DNA of 64,000 nt from Microcebus murinus (Eukaryota; Chordata; Mammalia; Primates; Cheirogaleidae): positions 9,425,537-9,489,536 of the forward strand of contig NC_134107.1 in NCBI RefSeq assembly GCF_040939455.1, in the 5' to 3' direction. A model generated the notes under the pieces. The model made no database searches. It was not told the origin of the DNA and worked only from the letters and a program-made list of their open reading frames with translations. A program made the position numbers and the translations under genes. Below, one piece after another: positions 1-11,049 of the stretch (positions are counted from its first letter, which is position 1; each line of letters starts with the position of its first letter).

Positions 1-1740
1 GCCTGCTCCCCCATCCCCCACTCGCTCCCCCGCTTTGGGCTGGGAGGAATCTGCCCTTCCCAGATGGATGCCCTTGAATATTTCAAAAAGGAATACTTTT
101 AAAAAGCAGAAAACAGCTGGCAAGATACCATAATAGGTTCTTGTGTGAAAACGCAAAGTCATGAGGCGATACAGCGGCATGACTTTTCAAAAGCAACAGG
201 AGGCACGTGCGAGGACGGAGGGAAGCGGAGGGCGCTGGCTCCAGCGCTGGCGCAGCTCTCCCCGCAGGGCCGTGCAGGTTCCCAGCCCGGGCTCTTCTCT
301 CTCCTGATTGCTTTCCTAATAAGCCTGCATTACTTTCACAACTAGGGCAATGGGCCTGGCACACATCTGGGCTGGGAGGAGGTGCGGAGGAGCCAGCTGC
401 TCCGCCTGGGCACCGGCCTGCACACGCAGCCTCCACGTGTGCCTGCCCTTCCCCGGCGCCCGCCCCACCCTCCAGCTCGGGCGGGCTCTGCCACCCCCGA
501 GCCTTCCCCGCCCAGCCACGCCCAGGCCCCGCCCGGCAGGTGCACAGCCTCCCAGGCTGAGGGCCCGCTGGGAAGCCACGTCCCCCGGGAGCCTCCCCAG
601 ATCCCCCCGCTGGGGAGACCCCACCTTCTCCCGAGTCCCCGAGCTGCCCACTCTCCCTTGGGTTGGGCTCTAGGTGTGGCTGTCTTGGCGTCCAGGGCAC
701 AGCCAGCGGCTGGTCCCTGCCGTGACGCTCCGCTCGGCACAGGGTGGGGGAGCTCAGTACACATTTACTGAGCTCCTCTGTCCCCTCCCGGCAAACGAGA
801 CGGCACGGCGAGGCCCCCTGGCTGGAGGAGTGCTCGGGATGGATGCCCCACTTGCCACTGAATGAACAGCTTTATCCGACAGCCGTGGACACAAAGGGGC
901 GACCCGGCCGCCTCGGCCTCAGCTCTCTCCCAGGCGCGGGCAGGGGAGGGGAGCAGGCAGGCAAGGGGACTGGAAGGTGACATGGTGTGCCTGGGCCACA
1001 CAGTGAGCCCAGGCTGGAGCCAGCAGCCGGTTCCCACCGCCGGCCGGGGCCCTTCCGCAGGCCTGACCCCGAGCACATCCCAGGCCCCCGCCGGCTTCCC
1101 AGGGAGCGTTCCCAGGGGCCCGTGCTGGCCTGGAGAGCGGCTCAGGCCCCCTGGGGGTGTGGCCGTGGACCTCGCGGGCACCCAGAACCCCAGCCAGAGT
1201 CAATGCTGTCATCCCCTTGGCCTGCCGGGGAAAAACGTCCATTAGACAGTGCTGCAGGGCTCCTCCTAGACCCTTTGTTTCCTCTTCTCTGAATCTTGGG
1301 AAACTTGAGACTGAGAGCTTTTCTCCACCCGACATTCCTACCCTCTGGATTGAGCTGAGGCCAAGTCTGCGACCCCAAACCTGCTTCACTGTGAAACAGT
1401 CAGAAAGAGTGGGCAGCCCTCACCCTGCCGCCATCCCTCATTCCCACCGTGAATCACCGCCCCAAGTGTGCAGGCCACCACAGTGGCTTCTAGCACCGAG
1501 CTGCCCCGAGCGCAAAGCAGCACCTTGGATGGAATACCGGGCAGCCCCACGGGCAGGGCCCCTGACCCCACCGTGCAGAGGAGGCTTGGAGAGGTCACGG
1601 GGTGCCAAGCACCTGCAGGTGCTATGAGCTGGGCACCTACCTTGTGCTGGGTCTGGGGCGGGGGTGGCGTGCTGGCGACACCATAGACACGTGTCCGCAC
1701 TGAGCACCACCCAGCCCCCTTCCAGCCTCACTTCCATCAG
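1..1740. other. GC-rich non-coding sequence, no gene seen
   Basis: Several overlapping frames are open on both strands, which is what high GC content alone produces. None of the translations shows a domain, signal peptide or membrane pattern I recognise, and there is no convincing exon with splice sites. A short stretch near 755-785 (acatttactgagctcct) resembles the 5-prime part of a MIR element but is too short to call. I see nothing else. Confidence 0.6.
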
Positions 1741-1865
1741 TCTCAGAGCAATCGTGGAGGCCGCCAAGATTATTAGATTCCCATTTCACAGATGGGGAAA
1801 CCGAGGCACCAGCAGGCTGTGTCATGCACCCAAGACCACATTGCACGTCAGCTCTAGGATCCGGC
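1741..1865 (+). repeat. MIR SINE fragment
   Basis: The core cccatttcacagatgggg followed by aaaccgaggcac and a degraded 'cccaagaccac' matches the MIR core order (attttacagatgaggaaactgaggc ... cccaaggtcacacagc). MIR is an ancient tRNA-derived SINE shared by all mammals, so this is inherited background. Boundaries are approximate. Confidence 0.75.
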
Positions 1866-1961
1866 CGTCCACACTGTGCTGCCATTTAGGATGGGGCTTG
1901 TGATGCCCCTCCCCCTCAGTTTGGGGGCTTCCCAGAGAAGCTCTGAGGTCACACCCTACGA

Positions 1962-2152
1962 CAGGCGTCCTCAAACTACGGCCCGCGGGCCACATGCGGG
2001 TGTTTTTGCCCGTTTGTTTTTTTACTTCAAAATAAGATTTGCGCAGTGTGCATAGGAATTTGTTCATAGTTTTTTGTGAACTATAGTCCGGCCCTCCAAC
2101 GGTCTGAGGGACGGTGAACCGGCCCCCTGTTTAAAAAGTCTGAGGGCCCCTG
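1962..2152 (+). mobile_element. hAT-type miniature inverted-repeat transposon
   Basis: The element begins CAGGCGTCCTCAAACT and ends with the near reverse complement AGTCTGAGGGCCCCTG, giving about 16-bp imperfect terminal inverted repeats (about 13 matches). It is flanked by 8-bp direct repeats, ccctacga (1954-1961) and gcctagga (2153-2160), which agree at six of eight positions; an 8-bp target duplication is the signature of hAT transposition. At 191 bp it cannot encode a transposase, so it was mobilised in trans. Divergence looks lower than in the nearby MIRs, suggesting a later, possibly lineage-restricted wave. I do not assert the Repbase name. Confidence 0.82.
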
Positions 2153-2160
2153 GCCTAGGA

Positions 2161-2695
2161 CATCTGAGTATGGTCCAGGTGAGTGGCGGGGCGCTGGAAG
2201 GTCCAGGGTGTGGCTAACTTCCTCTTCTCTCCTAGGCGAGAGGATCCAGCGCTGTCCCCAACCCCGCGCGCCCAGTGGTCGCCCCAAGAGGGCTTCTCCG
2301 ACAGTCCAGGCTGACACACTCACCACGGCGAAGGGCCTTCCCCAAGCCCGGCCTGGGCAGGCCGTGGGGTCTACACAGATGGGCATGTGCGGCGTTCGGG
2401 GGATTCCGAGGCTGGTGGCAGGGACAGACACCGGAGCTCCTGCCTTGTGACAAGTGCCACCCTGTGGAGAGGAACCAAGCCCAAGCGCAGGCAGCACCCC
2501 AGGGCAAGAGAGGAGAACCCTCCCCCCTGCCAGGGCAGGAGGCAGACGGAGCCCCGTGGGCAGAGGGGCTCAGGAGGAGGTCCTGGGCCCCTGCGAGAGA
2601 CCCTGCAGGGCCAGGCCCGGCCCAGGCGCCATCCACAGCGAGCCGGGTCTCCGCCGGCTCTGAGACCGTCAGCTCTTTATGTAGGGCTGGGGGGA
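2161..2695. other. Unique GC-rich sequence
   Basis: No recognisable coding or repeat content. The long reverse-strand frame covering 2232-3143 continues straight through the tetranucleotide array that follows, which argues that it is not a gene. Confidence 0.5.
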
Positions 2696-2698
2696 GGC

Positions 2699-2884
2699 GG
2701 GGGGGGGGGGGGGTGGACGGATGGATGGATGGATGGGCAGATGGACGGAGGGACGGACGGATGGATGGATGGATGGATGGATGGATGGACGGATGGACGG
2801 ACAGACGGACGGACGGATGGACGGATGGATGGACGGATGGCTGGATAGATGGATGGACAGATGGACGGACGGATGGACAGATGA
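2699..2884. repeat. G15 run followed by (GGAT/GGAC)n tetranucleotide array
   Basis: An uninterrupted run of 15 G residues (2699-2713) leads directly into about 170 bp of GGAT and GGAC tetramers with occasional CAGA and GGAG variants. Both strands and all frames stay open across it, giving artificial DGWM/HPSI-type repeat peptides. Such arrays change length by replication slippage; the mixed GGAT/GGAC units suggest an older, interrupted array. Confidence 0.95.
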
Positions 2885-2964
2885 ATAAGTGGAAGAAAAG
2901 GAGGGAGGGAGGGAAGACACATTCATTGATTGACTTAATTAGTTTAGGCCTCAACCCTATCAAG

Positions 2965-3020
2965 AGAGGAAATGGGTTGGTGCCTGGAACAGTACGTGCT
3001 CCATAAACTGGGTGAGCGAA
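2965..3020 (+). repeat. L2 LINE 3-prime end fragment
   Basis: The order ggtgcctggaacagta, cgtgctccataaa, ctgggtgagcgaat matches the L2 terminus (gtgcctggcacatagtaggtgctcaataaatatttgttgaatg). Short and diverged. Confidence 0.5.
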
Positions 3021-3864
3021 TCCGTCCTGCGCCCGCCAGGCGGGACCCGCCATCAACACGCACAGCCGGGCCACCCGTCTGAAGAACCGTGGCCGTGCTT
3101 GTTCATGTATCTGCTGTATTCCCGTTCTACAGAGAGACGCCACTCACAAAAGTCTGCTCCAGCGACCATCTCCGAAGGGGCTGAGACCTGTGCCGTCCTG
3201 GAGTGACGCAGGCTGCCCTCCCCCCGGCCTGGGCACACCCCTCTCTGTTCAATGTGTGCTGTAGGAGCCGTTGCTTCCTGCCTCAGTTTCCCTCGGCTGC
3301 CGTTTCGGAGAGTCCCACAGGCTGGGTCCCTGGAAACATAAGTCCGTTCTCTGGCTGTCCTGGAGGCGGGACGTCCGGGACCATGGAGTCGCAGGATGGC
3401 TCCTCCACGGCCCCCTCCCTGGCTTGCAGACGGCCGCCTTCTCCCTGCGTCCTTGTGCAGTCCCCCCCCCCCGTTCGTCTGTGTCCTTGTGTCCTGTGCT
3501 CGTGTCCTGTCCTCGTGAGGGCCCAGTCGTGCCGGAGCAGGGCCGTGTTTGAGCACGGTCACATTTGTGCAGACCCCATCTCTGATCAAGGCCACATTCT
3601 GAGGTCCTGGGGGCCAAAACGTCAGCACGCGGGGTTTGGAGGAGACCCGATTGGGTCCGAAACACTCGGCACCACGGGCACCTCCGAGACCCTCGGGGGG
3701 AGGGGCGCCGGGATGTGGAGATCCCAGGAGGCCGGCTAACACCGCCCGGCCTCTGCACCCTGCGAGGGAGGACTGCCACTTGCTCGGCCGCGAGTCGGGG
3801 ACCCTCTCTCACCCGTCCGCCCCGTCGGCCCCTCCTCCCGTGCCTGTCTCTGGCCAGGACATCC
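3021..3864. other. Unique GC-rich sequence
   Basis: No gene recognised. A C-rich stretch near 3460-3530 contains loosely repeated 'gtgtcctgtg/cctcgtg' words, probably a decayed short tandem repeat. The overlapping forward and reverse frames of 178-229 residues show no known domain. Confidence 0.5.
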
Positions 3865-4057
3865 GCTCTGGAGCCCACGGCCTGGGGCAGATTCCAGCTT
3901 CGGCACTTCCTAGCTGTGTGTCTTTGGGCCTGTGGCCTAACCTCTCTGCGCTTCAGTGTCCTTCTCTCTAAAGCGGGAATGGGGGAGGCCCCACGTGTAG
4001 GTCTTTGTGAGGGTCAAATGGGGAGCAGCACTAGGTCAGTGTTCGCTGAATAAACCA
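3865..4057 (-). repeat. MIR SINE, nearly full length, reversed
   Basis: Read on the plus strand it shows the inverted MIR order: cttcctagctgtgtgtctttgggc, cctaacctctctgcgcttcagt, a decayed 'ctctctaaagcgggaatggg', then gtgagggtcaaatgggg and tcagtgttcgctgaataaa. Almost the whole consensus can be followed, which is unusual for the MIRs in this window. Confidence 0.85.
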
Positions 4058-4129
4058 AGAAGCCGTCTCCAGTAGGCAGAGTGGCCTTGGGGCAGGTCAG
4101 TGGCCTGGGTGCTCACAGGAAGAAGGGCA

Positions 4130-4495
4130 GAGCCGCTGCGCTCAGCCCGGGTCCGGAGGGGCCTTAGCCCGGCCGAGGCGCTCAGCAGGCAGCCCCGGCC
4201 GCACCCCGCCCTATGCATATTAGGAAAGAGCCAAGCGTGAGGGTCCGCCATTGTTCCGCTTGTTTACAGCATTTGTCCAAGTGTATTTCTGGCAAGGAAG
4301 CTGACAGTAAACCAAGGCCCGGCGGCCCGGCCGGCGGGGCAGCAAACGAAGACAGCTGCCGCGGCGGGTGCCTCCCGGTGGGCCGGGCCGGAAACCAGGG
4401 GCTCTGTCTGAGCGCTTCAAAGAAGAGCCTTTGTCTGGGCGGCCCAGCCCAGGGCCCAGCGGAGGCGGGCGGGCTGGGGTTCCGGGCGATGCCCA
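4130..4495. promoter_or_regulatory. CpG-dense block with an AT-richer regulatory-looking core
   Basis: CpG dinucleotides are frequent in both flanks (for example the GGCCGG clusters at 4318-4395). Between them, 4205-4320 is less GC-rich and carries several developmental factor sites: ATGCATAT (4213-4220, POU-like), CCATTGTT (4248-4255, the reverse of the SOX core AACAATGG), TGTTTAC (4261-4267, forkhead) and GTAAACC (4307-4313, forkhead in reverse). No transcript start or exon can be inferred. Site clusters also arise by chance, so this is a candidate only. Confidence 0.35.
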
Positions 4496-4499
4496 ATGT

Positions 4500-5675
4500 A
4501 CCCAGTGACCCCACATGGGCGGGCGGCTCCCTCTCTCTGGGCCTCAGTTTCTCAACGTCGAAGCCAAGGGACACCAGGAACCCATGGGCTTGCTACGAGC
4601 CCTATTTTGGCTCTGGGGAAGCCAGGGTCCTCCCAGGGCGCCACTTGACCCCCCAGTCCCGTGTTCCGTCTGCAGCCTTCCAGGGAGAGAGCAAAGTCTC
4701 GAAACGGTGCCGTCTCGCTCAGCCAAGAGCCAGGCAGGGCCCGGGCACGGCCCCTCCGGGAGTCACTGTCCTGCTGCCTGGCGACAGGGACTTGGGGCTC
4801 CCAGAAGGGAGGGATGGCCGCAGGCCCCAGCGCGGCGCACATAGGACCGGCGCAAGGCCCAGACTTCCGACTGCCCCCAGGGCTGCACCCCTGCCTTAGG
4901 CCCAGAACCCCACGCCCACCCCTTGTCCACTTCAGAAGGGTTGTGCTCTCTGGGCAGCCTTGCCGAGTGATGAATGGATGAACGAATGAACGAATGAATG
5001 AATGAACCAATCAAGCCATGTATTAGCAAATCCACAGACCAAAGGATGACCTGCCCCATTGCCCCCACTGAAGCCTGGGATGTTTTGGGCTTCGCCTCCC
5101 AGGAATGGTCCCAAAGCCATTTCCGTAAAGGCCTCCTCACCAGGGAGCAGCTTTTGAGGAACTCCAGGGGGGAATGGGAGGGTCTCGGGCAGTAGAAAAG
5201 GCCTGGCAGCTTCTGGAAAGAGAAGTGGGGCCTTGTCCAGCCCTGCCCTGTCGACAGCCCTCTGCCACTTGGGCCCCCCGGCTGCGGGAGGCAGTGGCTG
5301 GGACCCGCGTCCCCGGGCTCCCGGGGCCGTCCTCTCCAGTCTGTGCTTTTCTCTGTCCTCAGCCTGCTGGATCAAATCCTGCACTCAGGGCCACCTGCAG
5401 GTCACCTCCTCCTTGAAGCGGTCCATGGCACCAGAGGCAGCACTGGCTCCTTCGTTCTGAGTGCAGAGAATCCGCCAGTGCACGAGTGCACGTGTCCAGG
5501 TCTCCTGTCCTACGGCTGACCGGCCCGGGGTCTGTTCTTCGATCAGCTCCTTGAGGAAAGGGGGTGTGCCCCCACCGCCGAGCCCCCACCTGCCCCCACT
5601 TTGCCCCAAGCGGGGCACTGAGCGCAGGGCAGGAACGTGAGCCGGGCCTCTGGGCCGGGCTGTTTGCACGCAGCA
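4500..5675. other. Mostly unique sequence with a short AATG array
   Basis: No gene recognised. 4970-5005 is a short (AATG/AACG)n array, probably the tail of an old LINE/SINE. A minus-strand MIR scrap (tgggcctcagtttctcaac) lies near 4540-4560. Confidence 0.5.
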
Positions 5676-5679
5676 TCTT

Positions 5680-5802
5680 ACTTGACCTGCAATCAAGCAG
5701 GTGACACAGGGCCCGGACCACAGATGAGGAGACAGAGGGTCAGAGGGGCAAAGGGACTCTCCCAAGAGCACGTGGAACGTGACAGGGCCAGGAATTGGAC
5801 AA
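5680..5802 (+). repeat. MIR SINE fragment
   Basis: Contains ccacagatgaggagacagag followed by ctcccaagagcacgtgg and 'aggaattgg', in the order of the MIR core and 3-prime part. Confidence 0.7.
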
Positions 5803-6439
5803 GGTTCCGAGGTCCCCTGGGTGAGCGAATGAATGGTCTGAGGACTCAGGAGTTCTTGGAGTCTGGGCTGGTGACGCTGCTCACCCGGCTGGACTGGAAC
5901 AACATCCGTCCAACAAATATTTGTCCCAGACACCAGGAGAGCCGGGGCAGGCTCCGCCCCGCGCCCGGGTCCCTGCCCAGGAGCAGCCGTGCTGGCCCTG
6001 CCGTGCGGCGGGAGCCTCGGGGGCTGGGGGCTGGGGGCAGGCGTCGCTGCAGACACCGGCCTGTGGCAGAGTGTCCCCCGCTTCACCAGGGGAGCGCGGG
6101 GGCGGGGCTGGCCGGGAGGGCACCCCCACCCGGTGACCCGGCAGCAGACTGACCGGCGCCTGCTGCCCGGCCAGCGCCGCTGACCCCTCTGCCTGCCTGA
6201 GCCAATATTTGAGGTCAGGAGGCAAGCACGGCATCGGGGAGCAGGACACGGGGCCTGCCGCTGCCGCTCTGCCCCCTGGACCAGCTGTAGGCGGGGCGGC
6301 AGCGGCCCCTCCTACGGCCTCCACAGCACCTGGGCATCTCCCTGGCGGCCCCAGCACTCCGGCATCGGGCGGTGCTGCCTGGGGTCCCCGGGGCATCAGG
6401 GCCTCTCAAAGGGGCCCCTTTCTTAGCTACCAGGGCAGG

Positions 6440-6563
6440 CAGGTAAGCCATGGTCTTCCCATATGACATATGCAGAAACTGAGGCACAGAGACATGAGGG
6501 CTTTGCCTGTAGTGACACAGCCGGGGACCGCCCAGGCCAAGGCCCAGACTCTTACCCCAGGCC
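6440..6563 (+). repeat. MIR SINE fragment
   Basis: Contains atgcagaaactgaggcacag, then tagtgacacagccggggacc and cagactcttaccccagg, in MIR core order. Confidence 0.75.
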
Positions 6564-6575
6564 TGTAGGTAACCT

Positions 6576-8660
6576 TGGTAACGATGGAGTCACTTCAGCC
6601 CCGGTGCCGGGGCCCGGGGTCTGTGCTGTGGTCAGCATCCCAGCCACTCAGGTGACCCAGGTGACGGCACCCCACTCAGATCATCCCAGCGCCACGTGCT
6701 GAGCTCGCCATGGGGAACCAGGGGCATCTCCTGGGTTCTGGGCCCGGGTGATGGCACGGGAAAGCCACACCTGTGCTGGGAGGGGCTCCCAGGCTGAGGA
6801 ACGCTGGGGGACCACAGCGGGGACGTGTGGCCTGGGAGCCCAGAGCAGCCCTGCCCTTCCCCGGGCCATCCTGGGAAGGCTTCCTGAGGGAGGTGTCATC
6901 TGCTTGGAGACTGGAGAGGAGGCGGGAGGGGACGGCCTGTGGGGACAGTGGTGGGCCCTGCCCTCTGGCCCGGGTCACCTTCGGGGAAGCCCCAGCCCCT
7001 GAGTGAGGGATGGCAGGCCTGGGGCTGATGACCTGCCAGGCTTCCAACTCCAGCCAGCCCAGGACCCCTGACCAGCCGTTCCCAGCCCTGCCTCACTGTC
7101 CCCAGGCTGGGAGCCAGGCAGGCAGGAAAATGCGGATGTCATCTCTTGAGCTGCCACATTCCTGAGGTCCCCTCCTGGCCTGGAGCTGCCCTGCCTCCTC
7201 CTTTTCCCCTAACCCGGAAAGCCGAGCTGGGGGGTCCTGGGCCATTTTCCGCTCCACCACCTCTGTGCTCCCTGCTCCTGCCAGCACAGCCTAGTCAGGG
7301 CTTTCTAGAACATTCCCAGGGGCTCGGGGCGGCTGCCGCCTCGCGCAGGCTGGGTATTTTGGGGGTGTCCCTTAAACGAAAACAGGGCAGGAATGCTGGA
7401 GGCTGAGCTGCCTCCCAGAGGCTTGGGTGCGGCACTTGGAGCTGGCAGAGAGGAGGAAGGGGGAGAGGGGAGCAGGGCTGGGAGGAGAGAGCCCCACCCT
7501 CCAGGATCCCGGAGCCGTGGGTGGGGTGGGAGGACGCAGTGGGAGGGCGCGGCCCTGAGGGGCATCAGAAAAGTCATCCACGGGCACCAAGATGGGAACC
7601 GCAAGTCTGCCGCTGCCCTCTGCCGCGCCACTCACGCTCCCGGCCCCGTTCCCTGGCCGTGACACGGGGAGATGTTCCGAGGCCGGGAAGGGCTGCGTGG
7701 CATCCGTGCGAAGCCTCTGTGTCCCTTGTCCTCCCGGGTCCCTATGAGGGTCAAGGCGAGGGCACCTTGAAATCAGCACTGGGCAGAGAAGGAGACGGAG
7801 CCGCAGGAACGGAGGATTTGCCTTCCGGCCCGACTCCAGCCCCAGCCCGGAGGCGGGGGAGGCGCTCTGGCCTCCTGGCCCCTGCTCCGTAGCACAGTGA
7901 GCGGCGCAGCCTCTGCCCGGCCCGGCCTGGGCCCCTGTAGCGGGCAATGGAGCTGCCTGGACCTCCAGTCTGGGCTCGGGGCTGCAGGGGTCCGTGTCGG
8001 GAGGCTGGCCGGGCCACCTCTAGCCCCCAGCTGCTCCTCGGAGCCCCCGAGGTGGGCACCGGCTCTCCCAGGGCATCGGGAGGCACAGAGAGGGGCCTTC
8101 GTCCCCCCAGGCAGAGGCCGTCACGGGACCAGCCGGGGTGGCCGGCACAGTGGCACGTTGTGCGGCTGTCAGGGCTGTCACCGTCCTTGCACATCAGGGC
8201 TCCGTCGCTGGGGACATGCGGCCGATGGGTGCCAATTTGCAGTGGCCGCCCGGCATGGACGACCTGGGGCTGAGAACACCATGCCGTCAGTCACCGGCGT
8301 GGCACAGGGGCCCTGGGGGTGGGGAACGGGCACGCCAAGGGCACCCAGGGGCACAAGACGATGCCCCTGCTCGGGAGGGCCAGACCCCACACGCCTCCTG
8401 CCCGGCCTCGGCCCTCACAGCTCACGGCCTTGATCTCACGTCCCACAGCAGGGCCGCCGCCTGCCGCCACCCTCACGCTGTGGGGCAACCGTGTGAAATG
8501 AAGGGAGGACAGTGCGTGGGGACGTCACTGCAGCCAGGAGACGGGCCCGGGCTGAGCCCGCCTAGAGCCTCTGCGTGGAGGCATGGCCTCCAAACTCCCC
8601 TTGGCCGGAGGAGAGCGGGACCAGGCCTCCACGGGGAGGGGGCAGCCCAGGGGTCTCCTC
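6576..8660. other. GC-rich sequence, no gene or clear repeat
   Basis: Dense overlapping frames on both strands (up to 195 residues) without recognisable domains. No canonical exon structure stands out and I see no clear interspersed repeat. Confidence 0.5.
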
Positions 8661-8664
8661 ATCA

Positions 8665-8745
8665 CGGGCCCTGCCACGGCCTTGGGGAACTCACTTCCCC
8701 TCTGGGAGCCAGTGTCCCCAACTGAAATGACAGCGCTCAGCACCC
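8665..8745 (-). repeat. MIR SINE fragment, reversed
   Basis: Plus-strand text cttggggaactcacttcccc, tctgggagccagtgtcccc, aactgaaatgacagc follows the inverted MIR order (cttgggcaagtcacttaacctctctgagcctcagtttcc). Confidence 0.6.
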
Positions 8746-10371
8746 CTCGGGGGCTTCCAGCCGTCCTGGACACTGACGGCCACTGCACTTGGGCACCGTG
8801 GACCCCCGCCGTGGACAGAAGGGCCCACCAAGGCTTGAGAGGGGCCCGGGGCCGTGCCCTGCTTCCCGGGCAGCACAGGCCGGGACCCCAAGCCTCCAGC
8901 ACGAAACCACCGAAATAGCCGGGCAGCTTTCCCACAGTGCTCCCAGGGTATTTTTAGCCCTGGAGCCCGAGGCTGAGCTGTCAAGAATAGCCTCCGGCAG
9001 TGGGAACGTGCTCCGGAGGCGGACGCCGATGCTCCGGGCAGCCGGAGCGCCGAGAGGCGTCCACACACCGTGGCCTCCCCCTCGGGGCCAGGGGCAAGTC
9101 TCACTGGCAAAATCAGAAAGGCACAATTAATGGCATCGGGCTTCTGTGGCCGCCCCTCCAGAGGGGCCTGCTCAGGAGACCGGGTGGCTGTCCTCCAGAC
9201 GGCCAGGCCTCCTGCAGGCGGCAGGCTGGTGTAGGCCTCCCCCCTCGGCCCGCTCAGCCCCCGGAAAGACACCCAGCAGGTGACGAGGGTGAGTCCCCAG
9301 GGCAGGCTGGGTGAGCAGGAGTGGCTCCAGCCCCTGGGTGGTGTGCCGCCCCCAGGTGACCCAGCAGGGCCTGGCGGGCATGGGCTGGCTTCTGCACCCC
9401 GGCAGCCCCAAGGGGAGGCTTGCCCCCGCATGGGTCACAAGGGAGCCTGGAGTTCCGGCTGCAGAGCCCCCCGTAGATGGTGCCTGGGGATTCCGTCTAG
9501 ACCCCGGGGATGGAGCGAAGCTGCACCCCCACCCCTACCAGGGCATGTCTGGGGGCAGGTGGGTGGGGCTTTACCCCTAGTCCTCAGTCTCCATCACACA
9601 GCTTCCCACCGATGGCTTGCCCACTGGCCTTTTGTCCCAGAGCTGACCTCTCTGGAAAGCAGGGTTGTAAGTCTGCCAGGCCTGCCGAGGGCCAGGACAC
9701 AAGGTGCACACAGTCAACGGCTGGCATTCAGTGAAGACAAAGCACCTGGAAAGCCAAGAACCTGCCAGGATTGGCAGGGACAGCCTTACATCCAGTTCCT
9801 CCTTGACTCCAAAACCTTCCATGGCTCCCCAGTACCTGCAGCAGCTAGAAACACTGCTAGCTGATGAATCCTTGTTTCCTCCCAGATGAAAACGCATCTG
9901 GAAGCGTGAAGCATGGAAGCAGATGATAGGAGGGAGAACCCGGACGCAGGTGAGGTCGGGTCCCTGAGGCCAGCTCGAAAGCCGCTTCCCAAGGCAGGGC
10001 GGCACCTGTGGCCACCGAGAGTGCAGCCTGCAGGACGGAGCCCAGACACCTCGCCCAGGCCTTCGAGGCCTGTGGTGGCCGTCCGTGTCTACGCCCAAGT
10101 CTACCACCTACTACCGGAGCAGCCTGGGCTCCGTGGCAGCCTGGGGCCCCAGCTCACGGGCCGCTGCGGGAGCCCGAGGATGGATGCCTGCGGGAGCCTG
10201 GGGACACAGCAGGTGCCTGGGCAGTGTGGCCAGTGCCGCTGCTTCGTCCCCACCTCCCTTTTCAGACCGTGCAGCCCCCTCGGGCTCAGAGCAAGGCGCC
10301 CCCCCTGCCCCCGGCCCCCGCCTCTCCCCGAGTTCTCCTGCGCCTCTGCCCGAGCGGGGCCTCCCCCTGGA
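8746..10371. other. Unique sequence with one L2 scrap
   Basis: No gene recognised. 9810-9850 (aaaaccttccatggctcccc) resembles a forward L2 segment. The subregion 8940-9135 contains a MEF2-like TATTTTTAG (8949-8957) and a homeodomain-like AATTAATGG (9125-9133); see the findings. Confidence 0.45.
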
Positions 10372-10530
10372 ATTCATTCATTCATGCTCTCATTATGCAG
10401 CTGGCCGGCCAGCCATCTTTTTATCCGCGTTTTCTGAGCACCTGCTGTGCGCCAGCTGCTTGAGACATGAAGACATGGAGGACCCCGGACCTTGACCTCC
10501 AGGAGCCCCCGGTTTGGCGGGAGGGACGTG
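10372..10530 (-). repeat. L2 LINE 3-prime fragment, reversed
   Basis: Starts with attcattcattcatgctct and continues with tgagcacctgctgtgcgcca, gacatgaagacatgg and 'cttgacctccaggagcc', the inverted L2 3-prime order (attcattcaacaaatatttattgagcacctactatgtgccagg ... ctgccctcatggagc). Confidence 0.65.
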
Positions 10531-10724
10531 TGCGGAGCCTGAGAAGGTGCCCTGTCCTGGGAAGGGTAGATGGGAAGGGCGGCCAGAGGCAGCTGGCAGG
10601 GTCTGCAGGCTCAGTCGGTGGCTCGAGGCGGGAGGGTGGGGGTGCTTGGTCAGTGCAGCCAGGACCACCGTTCCCCCACCCTGTGTCTCCCCACCATGAA
10701 CTTGGACTCTCCAAAAGCATCTCA

Positions 10725-10803
10725 CTCGTCCCAGCACCCGCAGACACTAGACCAGCCCTCAGCAAACATTTGCTTAGTGAATGAATGAATGAATGAATGA
10801 AAG
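10725..10803 (+). repeat. L2-like tail with (GAAT)n
   Basis: ccctcagcaaacatttgctt followed by five to six GAAT units (10779-10801) matches the L2 3-prime end, which terminates in ttgttgaatgaatg repeats. Confidence 0.6.
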
Positions 10804-11049
10804 GTTTGCTCCAAAGGCATCTTAATGGTGGAGCGAGCCCAGGGGAAGTCGTGAAGTCGTGGGGCGAGAGAGTGGAGAGGGGGGCTGGCCTCCTGCTGAG
10901 CTGGGGTGGGTGTCCCCTGCCTGAAGCCAGCCCTGGGCCTCTGGCACAAAGGCCCCCCGAGACGCACCCAGAGGGGTCCTGCGCCTGGCTCATCCCTTGC
11001 TCCCCGCCAGCCTGCGCCACTCAGCCCTGCATGCACCCCACAAGTCCGA

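Noticed and set aside
2232..3143. 303-codon reverse reading frame
   Set aside because: It runs through the GGAY array, giving HPSI/VRPS repeats, and both strands are open over the same DNA. No domain is seen outside the repeat.
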